From Burkholderiales bacterium (lineage in GTDB: Bacteria > Pseudomonadota > Gammaproteobacteria > Burkholderiales > Casimicrobiaceae): a stretch of DNA of 64,000 bases. Under the pieces are notes generated by a model. That model was not told where the DNA came from. It saw only the letters and a program-made list of their open reading frames with translations, and did not search any database. Shown here in pieces: positions 42,397 to 49,711 of this stretch. The stretch spans positions 62,001 to 126,000 of the forward strand of contig CAJPFI010000021.1 of the NCBI GenBank assembly GCA_905339295.1, written 5' to 3'. Numbering within the stretch: the stretch's first letter is position 1; every line of letters begins with the position of its first letter. The position numbers and the translations under genes were made by a program.

Positions 42397-43371
42397 CTAG
42401 TCGAGCTTCGTGCCGGCGATCTCGGCGATCTTCTTCCACTTCGCGTTCTCCGAGCGCAGGAAGGCGGCGAACTCGTCCGGCGTGTCGCCCACGACGTCGA
42501 AGCCCAGCTCGCCGAACCGCGCGCGCACGTCGGGCTGCGCGAGGATCGCGCGGATCTCGTCGTTCATGCGCTTGACGACCTCCGGCGGCGTGCCGGCCGG
42601 CGCCGCGATGCCGAACCACTGCACCGCCTCGTAGCCGGGAACGCCCGCCTCCGACACGGTCGGCAGTTGTGTCTGCGTCGTCGAGCGCTTCGGGTTGGTC
42701 ACCGCGAGCGCGACGACCTTGCCCGTCCTGACGTGCGGCAGGAACGCGACCGCCGTGCCGAAAGCCATGCTCACCTGTCCGCCGATCAGGTCGGTCACCA
42801 TCTGCGCGTCGCCCTTGTACGGCACGTGCAGCAGCTCGACGTGCGCCATCGACTTGAAGTACTCGCCCAGCAGGTGCGAGATCGAGCCGTTGCCGCCGGA
42901 GGCGAACGAGAGCTTGCCCGGGTTGGCCTTCGCGTGGTCGAGCAGCTCCTTCACCGTGCGCACCGGCACCTGCGCATTGACGACGATCATGATGTCGGCG
43001 GTGCCGAGCAGCACGACGGGCGCGAGGTCGCGCGTCGGGTTGTACGGGAGCTTCGTGTACAGGTACGGCGCGATGGCCATCGTGCTGCTGGTGCCGACGA
43101 GGTACGTGTAGCCGTCGGCCGGCGACTTCGCGACGTGGTCGGAACCGATCGCGCCGCCGGCGCCGGCGCGGTTGTCCACCAGCACCGGCTGGCCCAGCCG
43201 CGGGCCGAGCTTCTCGGCGATGATGCGCGCCACCGTGTCGGTCGATCCGCCCGCGGTGAACGGCACGACCAGCCTGATCGGCTTCGCCGGCCACGATTGC
43301 GCCGGCGCGATTGTCGACGCGAACGTCAGCGCGACCGCGGCCGCGCCGGAGAGGAATTCCCTGATTCTCAT
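42397..43371 (-). CDS. Bug/TctC-family periplasmic solute-binding protein
   Basis: Exported binding protein of 324 residues with signal peptide (MRIREFLSGAAAVALTFAST then IAPAQS). Seen: WPAKPIRLVVPFTAGGSTDTVAR, VDNRAGAGGAIGSDHVAKSPADGYT and LHVPYKGDAQMVTDLIGGQV, all typical of this family, which is greatly expanded in Burkholderiales. No TctA/TctB membrane genes are nearby, as is common for orphan Bug proteins. Its start overlaps the M19-like gene stop by 4 bases, so both are translated together and probably share a ligand. Confidence 0.93.
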   Translation of the reverse strand: MRIREFLSGAAAVALTFASTIAPAQSWPAKPIRLVVPFTAGGSTDTVARIIAEKLGPRLGQPVLVDNRAGAGGAIGSDHVAKSPADGYTYLVGTSSTMAIAPYLYTKLPYNPTRDLAPVVLLGTADIMIVVNAQVPVRTVKELLDHAKANPGKLSFASGGNGSISHLLGEYFKSMAHVELLHVPYKGDAQMVTDLIGGQVSMAFGTAVAFLPHVRTGKVVALAVTNPKRSTTQTQLPTVSEAGVPGYEAVQWFGIAAPAGTPPEVVKRMNDEIRAILAQPDVRARFGELGFDVVGDTPDEFAAFLRSENAKWKKIAEIAGTKLD

Positions 43372-44432
43372 TGCCAGACCTCCTTCAGTACCCGGATGAA
43401 ATTCCCTCCCAGGAGCTTGCCGATCCGCTCGGCGCCGTAGCCGCGCTTCAGCATGCCCTCGACGACCCGCACGAGCTCGGAGCGCTGCGCGAACCCGATC
43501 AGCCCGAGGCCGCCGTACTGCTTGCCCTGCGTCACCTCGGGGTAGTACCAGGGCGTCGCCCAGTTGACCCGGGTCTTGCCGTCGAACCAGTCGGTCGCGA
43601 ACGTGACGTGATCCTCGCCGATCAGGTCGATCGCGTAGTCGTAGTGGTCGAGGTAGTCGTCGAGCGTCGGCTGGCGGTCGGTGCGGATGAACGGCGAGAA
43701 GGTCGTGATGCCGATCGTGCCGCCCTTGTCGGCCACCGCCTTCATCTGCTCGTCCGTGACGCAGCGCGGGTTCTCGGTGATCGCGCGCACCGCCGTGTGC
43801 GAGACGACGACCGGCTTCGCCGAGAGCCTGACCGCGTCGAGCGTCGTCCTGACGCCCACGTGCGAGCAGTCGATCAGGACGCCCAGCCGGTTGCACTCGC
43901 GCACGACCTGCATGCCGAAGTTCGTGAGGCCGCGGTTCTCGGGCTCGAGGCAGCCGTCGCCGACATGGTTGCGCTCCATGTAGGTGAGCTGCAGCGAGCG
44001 CAGGCCGAGCTTGTGCAGCAGCCGCAGGCGCTCGCGCTCGGTGCCGATCCAGCTCGAGTTCTGCACGCCGAGGATCACGCCGAGCTGCCCGCTTCGCTTC
44101 GCCTCGGCGATGTCGCCGACGCGTTCGACGTGGCGCACCTTCGGGCTCATCGCGAAGTTGAGCAGGTTCTCGTAAACGGCCGTGAGCAGCTGCTCGAAGG
44201 TCGGCGAGTACGACGGTTCGGAGACGAGGCAGGCGTGGAGCACGTTCCAGCCGTGCCCCACCATCATCTCCTCGTAGGTGCCCTCCGCGACGTGCGGCGT
44301 CGGGTGGACGACGGCGCCGCCGAGCGTGTCGACGACCGTCGCCGTGGCGAGGATCTCGCGGGCCGCCGCGAGGCGGCCGGGGGCGGACGGGTCGGGCACG
44401 GCGGGCACTCCGGTGGGGGTCCGGAAGAGCAT
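43368..44432 (-). CDS. peptidase M19 (membrane dipeptidase)-like protein, altered metal site
   Basis: TIM-barrel protein of 354 residues related to renal dipeptidase. Second-site ligands are kept: the His of VLIDCSHVG, the His of VVVSHTAVRAI and the Asp of FATDWFDG. First-site ligands are not: the H-x-D motif near the start reads VVDTLGGAV, and the bridging Glu of the GVEGG segment is Gln (VILGVQNSSWIG). A normal two-zinc dipeptidase mechanism is therefore unlikely; a one-metal amidohydrolase or a non-peptidase role is possible. The gene overlaps the Bug protein gene by 4 bases and lies 56 bases after the LysR gene. Confidence 0.82.
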   Translation of the reverse strand: MLFRTPTGVPAVPDPSAPGRLAAAREILATATVVDTLGGAVVHPTPHVAEGTYEEMMVGHGWNVLHACLVSEPSYSPTFEQLLTAVYENLLNFAMSPKVRHVERVGDIAEAKRSGQLGVILGVQNSSWIGTERERLRLLHKLGLRSLQLTYMERNHVGDGCLEPENRGLTNFGMQVVRECNRLGVLIDCSHVGVRTTLDAVRLSAKPVVVSHTAVRAITENPRCVTDEQMKAVADKGGTIGITTFSPFIRTDRQPTLDDYLDHYDYAIDLIGEDHVTFATDWFDGKTRVNWATPWYYPEVTQGKQYGGLGLIGFAQRSELVRVVEGMLKRGYGAERIGKLLGGNFIRVLKEVWQ

Positions 44433-44488
44433 AGCCGGGCGCCATCATAACGGCTAATCAGAATTTCGCTGTCTCCCATGAATTCTGT

Positions 44489-45373
44489 TTATGCGATCGC
44501 GGTTGCGCGCAGGTGCGCGACGAACGGGTCGAGCACGCGCGAGGCCGCGGCCAGGCGTGGCCGCAGCAGCAGGCTGCGCAGCTCGATCCTCGGCTCGACC
44601 GGCCGCATCACGAATCCGGGCACGGGGCGCGCCGCGAACAGCGCGGTCTCGATCAGCGCGACGCCCGCGCCGTGAGCCGCGAGCATGATCGCCGTCGACG
44701 ACGTCCCCGTCTCCACCGAAATGGCGATCGGCGACGCCTTCTCGCTCAGGAAGCGGTCGATGTGCGGACGCAGGAGCGCCTGCGGCAGGTAGGTGACGAC
44801 CGGATACGGCGCAAGGTCGCGCGCGCGGACCGTCGCGCGCTTCGCGAGCGGGTGCCTCGCCGGCATGACGCAGCCGATCGACGCGCGCATCACCTCCTCG
44901 GTGTGCACGGCGGCGCTCACCACCGGCTCGTACACGACGCCCAGGTCGACCTCGCGGTTGACCACGCGGTCGAGCACGATCGGCGAGGCGAGCGACTGCA
45001 GCGAAATCTTCACGCCGGGCCGCTTCGCCACGAACGTCGCGACCGCCTTCGCGACGAAGCCGTCGCACAGCGGCGGCGTCGCGGCGATCGAGAGAACGCC
45101 CCGCGCGCCCCCGGCGAGGTCCTGGCTCAGCCGTTCGACCGCGCCCAGCCGGCCGAAGATCTCCGCGACGTCGGGCAGCAGCGCCTTCGCCTCGGGCGTG
45201 GGCCGCAGTCGCCCGCCCGAGCGGTCGAAGAGCTTCATCCTGAGGCGGCTCTCCAGGTGCTTGAGCGCGACGCTCACCGCAGGCTGCGTCACGTTCAGGA
45301 TGCGCGCGGCCTCGGTGATCGAGCCCGCGCGCATGATCGCGTAGAAGACCTCGACGTGGCGCAGGTTGATCAC
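44489..45373 (-). CDS. LysR-family transcriptional regulator
   Basis: Regulator of 294 residues. The N-terminal helix-turn-helix is RHVEVFYAIMRAGSITEAAR with LNVTQPAVSVALKHLESRL; the effector domain follows (GVLSIAATPPLC; REVDLGVVYEP; GAGVALIE). It is encoded in the same direction as the M19-like and Bug genes and 56 bases upstream of them, not divergently, so it may head that operon. An AT-rich patch (44450-44470) between the two genes could hold its operator, but I cannot define a site. Confidence 0.92.
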   Translation of the reverse strand: MINLRHVEVFYAIMRAGSITEAARILNVTQPAVSVALKHLESRLRMKLFDRSGGRLRPTPEAKALLPDVAEIFGRLGAVERLSQDLAGGARGVLSIAATPPLCDGFVAKAVATFVAKRPGVKISLQSLASPIVLDRVVNREVDLGVVYEPVVSAAVHTEEVMRASIGCVMPARHPLAKRATVRARDLAPYPVVTYLPQALLRPHIDRFLSEKASPIAISVETGTSSTAIMLAAHGAGVALIETALFAARPVPGFVMRPVEPRIELRSLLLRPRLAAASRVLDPFVAHLRATAIA

Positions 45374-45517
45374 GTGTTCGTTGCCACGGGCGGCGGGACG
45401 TTCCCGGCCCCCGCGGAAGGCATGGCGGTCGCGGTGCTCGGCGGCGCCTCGACTAGCGGGACCGGGCCCTGGCTTCGAGCGCTGCCGCTGCGGCAGCGCC
45501 GGGCGCGGGGTCCGACC

Positions 45518-45712
45518 CTACGCTTCTTTCGGCCGCGGCGGAACCCCGCCGCCGGCATGCCAGTCGTGGCGCTCGACGTCGACGAACACGACCTGCGTGG
45601 CCTCGGCAGTCGTGCCGAGGTTGCGAACGACGGCGTCGACGACGTCGCGGGCGCACGCCGCCTTCTGGTCCGGCGTGTGGCCGGCGTAGAGCTCGATGCG
45701 GACGATGGGCAT
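45518..45712 (-). CDS. 4-oxalocrotonate tautomerase-like protein
   Basis: Small protein of 64 residues of the tautomerase superfamily: after Met removal Pro1 is N-terminal (MPIVRIELYAGHTPDQKAA), the catalytic base of the family. Arg11 of classic 4-oxalocrotonate tautomerase is His here (AGHTPDQK), so the substrate is likely different. It is 144 bases upstream of the LysR gene on the same strand. Probable hexamer-forming cytoplasmic enzyme of unknown substrate. Confidence 0.85.
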   Translation of the reverse strand: MPIVRIELYAGHTPDQKAACARDVVDAVVRNLGTTAEATQVVFVDVERHDWHAGGGVPPRPKEA

Positions 45713-46449
45713 GGCGAGTCGGCTCTCCGAGAGGCCGGCGGGCCGATTCTACCCGTGCGCTTCCCGCCGCGAACGCTCCCGCGTGCTCCGGAGTGGACGG
45801 ACGCATCCTTCGGGGCGCGGTCGCGCAGTGCCCGACGAGCGAGAAGGGTCGCCACGCGTCCGATCGCGGCTTCTTCGGCGGGTTCACCGGGCGCCGGTTC
45901 GCCTCGCCCCGCCGCCGCCCGTGATGACCGCGATACCCGTCAGGGACCTGCCGCTCCGGAGCGACGACTGCGGCAAGGACTCCCCGACCGTCGCGCACGT
46001 CTTCTCGAAAGCGATCGCGGACGCCGTGCTGTTCTCGCACCCGAGTTCAACCGTCCGATTCCCGGCGGCGTCAGGAACGCCATCGACCGGGCGAGCCGGC
46101 CGCGGCGCAGAGCTCGTCCGCATGCACGCCTTCATCGATCATCGCCACCACGCCGGGAGCGATCGGCAACGCGATCGCGCGGCAACGGCTGCGCGGCATG
46201 CTCCCGTTCCGCAACTCGCCGCAGATGAACGCGACCGAGGCCTGCATCCCGTTCACGCCGGTGCCCGTCGCCGCCCTGGGCAAGGTCACGAACGACTCGA
46301 CCTCGACCCCGCGTTCCTGCGAAACGGCGTGAACCAGCCGCACGGCTTCGTCACGCGCGTCCGCGCGGTGCCGCCCCAGGGGCACGTAGCGGGCAGCGGT
46401 CCGCCTCCTCGTCGCACGGCGGAAGCCCCGCGCCATCGTCGCCGGATCG
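45713..46449. other. 737-base region with no convincing gene
   Basis: Open frames exist on both strands (for example from ATG 45924 on the plus strand and 46071-46436 on the minus strand), but none shows a domain I recognise and they overlap in conflict. Segments such as HVFSKAIADAVLFSHP followed in another frame by NRPIPGGVRNAIDRA hint at an eroded gene. It may be pseudogene remnants. Confidence 0.35.
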
Positions 46450-46776
46450 TCAGGACTCGTGCAGCGGCGGCGGGACGTCGCCCCCCCTCTGACGCTTGCG
46501 GAACAGGGCGGCGCGCGCGATCAGCACGGTGGTGACCGGCAGCGTGATCGCCAGCACGATCGGGATCACCCACGCATGCAGCACCGGCCGCGACTCGAGC
46601 GCCGAGAAGTAGACGATCGACGCCGCCGCGACCGCCCAGGCGCCGAACGTGCTGGCGAGCGCGGGCGGGTGCATCCGCTGGAAGAACGACGTCAGGCGCA
46701 CGAGCCCGATCGCCGCGACCAGCGTCGCGAGGCCGCTCGCGACGAGCAGCGTCGCGACCGCCGCCTCGACCCACAT
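46450..46776 (-). CDS. mnhG: Pha/Mrp antiporter subunit G
   Basis: Small membrane protein of 108 residues with three hydrophobic segments, including LVAAIGLVRLTSFFQRMHPPALASTFGAW, the pattern of MnhG/PhaG. ATG 46776 (MWVEAAVATLL) gives the usual family length; a GTG at 46809 would add 11 residues. Last gene of the antiporter operon, 67 bases after the F subunit stop. Confidence 0.88.
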   Translation of the reverse strand: MWVEAAVATLLVASGLATLVAAIGLVRLTSFFQRMHPPALASTFGAWAVAAASIVYFSALESRPVLHAWVIPIVLAITLPVTTVLIARAALFRKRQRGGDVPPPLHES

Positions 46777-46843
46777 CGGTGCGGCGGGAGTCACGCGAGA
46801 CTCCCGCACTCCGTGCGCCGGGATCGCAATGCACGCGGCCGAT

Positions 46844-47122
46844 TCACTCGATCACCTCGCCGCGCAGCAGGAACTTGGCCAGCGCTGCCGAGCTCACGAA
46901 GCCGGCGAGCGCGATCAGCAGCGCCGCCTCGAAAAGCATGCCGCTCGCGTAACGTATGCCCAGCGCGAGGACCGCCAGCATCCCGACGATGTACATGAAG
47001 TCGAGCGCGAGCACGCGGTCCTCCGCGGTGGGACCGCGCATCAGCCGCGCCGCGGCCAGCGCCATCGCCACGCCGTAGCACGCGAGGGTCGCGACGATCG
47101 CGACCGTGAGCAGGGGACTCAT
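46844..47122 (-). CDS. mnhF: Pha/Mrp antiporter subunit F
   Basis: Membrane protein of 92 residues with three helices and the family segment ARLMRGPTAEDRVLALDFMY. The ATG overlaps the E subunit stop by 4 bases. A required membrane subunit of the multisubunit Na+(K+)/H+ antiporter. Confidence 0.92.
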   Translation of the reverse strand: MSPLLTVAIVATLACYGVAMALAAARLMRGPTAEDRVLALDFMYIVGMLAVLALGIRYASGMLFEAALLIALAGFVSSAALAKFLLRGEVIE

Positions 47123-47607
47123 TCGAAGATCTCCATGAGGGGCCGCTCGTAGCAGGACTTGTAATGCTCGACGAACGCCGGTACGTCGTCGACGTCGAAC
47201 AGGTGCAGCAGCACTGCGCTGCGGTCCCGGGCGAGTTCGGACCACACGGTGCCGGGCACGCCCGTCGTGATGACCGCGAGCGCGGCGAGCCCGTTCACGT
47301 CGCGCAGTTCGAGCGGGATCCTGACGAACGCCGCCGACGGGGGCCGCGCGCCCGCGCGCAGGACCGCGCGCCCCACCAGCCAGTTCGACAGGATGACGTC
47401 GCGCCCGACCGCGAGGATCAGGCGCAGCAGGACCCATGGCCGGCGGATGCGCACGCGCTGCGGCCGCAGCGGTGTCGCGGCCACCGGCAGCGCCACCGCG
47501 ACGATCGCCGCGATCAGCACCTGCCCCGCGCCGGGCGGCGGGTTCAGCACGAGCCAAAGCGCGAACAGCGAGAGCGAGAGCAGCGGCGCGGGCAGTATCC
47601 GTTTCAT
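47119..47607 (-). CDS. mnhE: Pha/Mrp antiporter subunit E
   Basis: Protein of 162 residues: two N-terminal helices (LSLFALWLVLNPPPGAGQVLIAA region) and a cytoplasmic domain with FVRIPLELRDVNGLAALAVI and TTGVPGTVWSEL, typical of MnhE. It overlaps both the D subunit stop and the F subunit start by 4 bases. Confidence 0.92.
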   Translation of the reverse strand: MKRILPAPLLSLSLFALWLVLNPPPGAGQVLIAAIVAVALPVAATPLRPQRVRIRRPWVLLRLILAVGRDVILSNWLVGRAVLRAGARPPSAAFVRIPLELRDVNGLAALAVITTGVPGTVWSELARDRSAVLLHLFDVDDVPAFVEHYKSCYERPLMEIFE

Positions 47608-49307
47608 GTCCCTCCCTCCTTGGCCGACGCCTCCGGGCGCCACGACGGCTGCGTCACCGGTCGCGCCGACATCACCGCGTCGATGTAGACCGAGGGCCGG
47701 TGCAATGCCAGCGCCGTGTCCTGCGCGTAGCGGAGCACGGGCTCCGCCCGCACGGTGAGCGCCGCGCACGCGAAGAGCAGCGCGGCGATCGGCAGGCACT
47801 CGACGACCCGCAGGCGCGGCGCGGGACGGTCCTGCGGCGCCCAGAAATAGCGGATGCCCGCGCGCGCGAGCGAGATCGTCGCGACCAGTCCCGAGCCGAT
47901 CAGCAGCGCGACCAGCACCCAGCCCGCGACGGGGACCGGCGTCGCGCCGAGGTCGCCGAGCCCGCCGGGATTGAGCAGCGCCGACAGCATGCCGAACTTC
48001 GCCACGAAGCCCGAAAGCGGCGGCAGCCCCGCGATCAGCAGCGCGCAGCCGATGAACGCGATGCCGAGGAACACGATCGCCGCCGGGAACACCTTGCCGA
48101 CCAGCGCATGCTCGTCGTCGTCGAGGTTCACGTCCTGCGGCAGCTCGACCAGCTCGAGCGCGAACGGGAGGTGATCGGTGTCGTCGTCGGGTTCCGGCGC
48201 GTCGACGTTGACCGCCCGCGCGCGCTCGACCAGCTCGATCAGCAGGTAGAACGCGCCGACCGCGAGCGTCGTGCTCGCAAGGTAGTAGAGCGCACCGCCG
48301 GTGAGCGCCGGGAGGCCAAGGCCTGTCGCGGCGAGCAGCGTGCCGGACGACACGACGATCGAGAAACCGGCGAGCCGGCCGAGCCGCTGCGACGCCATCA
48401 CGCCGAGTGCGCCGAAGGCGAGCGTGGCGAGCCCGCCGACGACGAGCATCCCCGACCCGAACGCCGCCGACGCGTCGTCGCCGCCGGCGAAGAACAGCGT
48501 CCACACGCGCAGCACCGCGTAGATGCCGACCTTGGTCATGATCGCGAACAGCGCCGCCGCCGGGGCGCTCGCGGCCGCGTAGGCCGGCGCGAGCCAGAAT
48601 CCCAGCGGCCACATCGCCGCCTTGGCGAGGAACGCCACCGACAGGATCGCCACGGCCGCGTTCAGCAGCCCGCGGTCGCTCGCCGGCACCGCGGCGAGCT
48701 TCTGCGCCATGTCGGCCATGTTGAGCGTGCCGGTGACGCCGTAGAGCATCGACACGCCGATGAGGAACACCGACGAGGCGAGCAGGTTGATCGCGATGTA
48801 GTGCAGCCCGGCGCGCACGCGCGCGGTGCCCGAGCCATGCAGCAGCAGGCCGTACGACGCCGCGAGCATCACCTCGAAGAACACGAACAGGTTGAACAGG
48901 TCCGCGGTCAGGAACGCGCCGTTCAGCCCCATGAGCTGGAGCTGGAACAGCGGGTGGAAGTGCACGCCTGCGCGATCCCACCGCGCGGTCGAGTAGAGCA
49001 CCGCCGCTGCGCCGAGGACGCCGGCCAGCACCAGCATCAGCGCCGACAGCCGGTCGACGACTAGCGCGATGCCGAACGGCACCGGCCAGTTCCCCGCCAG
49101 GTAGACGCCGGGAACGCCCTCGCCGTCGACCCAGACGAGCAGTGCGACCGCGACCGCGAGCCCGAGGAGGCTCGCGAGCACGTTGACGAGCGCGCGGCCG
49201 GCGCGTCGCCGCTCGCCCATCGCGACCATCAGCGCCGCCGCGAACAGCGGCAGCAGGATCGGCGCCGCGATCAGGTGCGGCATGCCCTGGCCGAGCCAAC
49301 CGATCAT
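47604..49307 (-). CDS. mnhD: Pha/Mrp antiporter subunit D (NuoN-like)
   Basis: Large membrane subunit of 567 residues homologous to complex I antiporter-like subunits; about 14 hydrophobic segments. Proton-channel features are the Glu in LFNLFVFFEVMLAASYGLLL (a 20-residue piece around residue 140) and the Lys in VAFLAKAAMWPLGFWLAPAY. An acidic insertion, DAPEPDDDTDHL and DVNLDDDEH, lies between later helices. Overlaps the C and E subunit genes by 4 bases each. Confidence 0.93.
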   Translation of the reverse strand: MIGWLGQGMPHLIAAPILLPLFAAALMVAMGERRRAGRALVNVLASLLGLAVAVALLVWVDGEGVPGVYLAGNWPVPFGIALVVDRLSALMLVLAGVLGAAAVLYSTARWDRAGVHFHPLFQLQLMGLNGAFLTADLFNLFVFFEVMLAASYGLLLHGSGTARVRAGLHYIAINLLASSVFLIGVSMLYGVTGTLNMADMAQKLAAVPASDRGLLNAAVAILSVAFLAKAAMWPLGFWLAPAYAAASAPAAALFAIMTKVGIYAVLRVWTLFFAGGDDASAAFGSGMLVVGGLATLAFGALGVMASQRLGRLAGFSIVVSSGTLLAATGLGLPALTGGALYYLASTTLAVGAFYLLIELVERARAVNVDAPEPDDDTDHLPFALELVELPQDVNLDDDEHALVGKVFPAAIVFLGIAFIGCALLIAGLPPLSGFVAKFGMLSALLNPGGLGDLGATPVPVAGWVLVALLIGSGLVATISLARAGIRYFWAPQDRPAPRLRVVECLPIAALLFACAALTVRAEPVLRYAQDTALALHRPSVYIDAVMSARPVTQPSWRPEASAKEGGT

Positions 49308-49711
49308 GCGTGCTCCCTGTCCGCCGCCGGCGTCGTGTCGATCGCGACCGCCGCGCCGGGCGGTGCGTCGTCCGGGTCCTCGGCCCCGTCGACATGGTCG
49401 GTGCCGGTGAGCCCGCGCGAGGCGAGAAGCACGACGAGGAACAGGGCGGTCATCGCGAAGCCGATGACGATCGCGGTGAGCACCAGCGCCTGCGGCATCG
49501 GATCGGTGTAGTGCGCGAGGTCCGGCGGAACGCCGGGAACGATGATCGGCTCCGCATCGATCGACAGGCTGCCCATGCTGAAGATGAACAGGTTGACCGC
49601 GTAGGACATCAGCGACAGGCCCATGACGACCTGGAAGGTGCGCGGGCGCAGCACGAGCCAGACGCCGCAGCCGCCGAGCACGCCGATCGCCGCCGACATC
49701 ACGAGCTCCAT
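49304..49711 (-). CDS. mnhC: Pha/Mrp antiporter subunit C (NuoK-like)
   Basis: Membrane protein of 135 residues like NuoK: three helices with GCGVWLVLRPRTFQVVMGLSL and DPMPQALVLTAIVIGFAMTA. The acidic tail (GAEDPDDAPPG) is longer than usual. The ATG and the AB subunit stop share one base. Confidence 0.93.
   Translation of the reverse strand: MELVMSAAIGVLGGCGVWLVLRPRTFQVVMGLSLMSYAVNLFIFSMGSLSIDAEPIIVPGVPPDLAHYTDPMPQALVLTAIVIGFAMTALFLVVLLASRGLTGTDHVDGAEDPDDAPPGAAVAIDTTPAADREHA

Noticed and set aside
43368-44432. Ordinary membrane dipeptidase annotation
   Set aside because: Key metal ligands of the first zinc site and the bridging Glu are absent.
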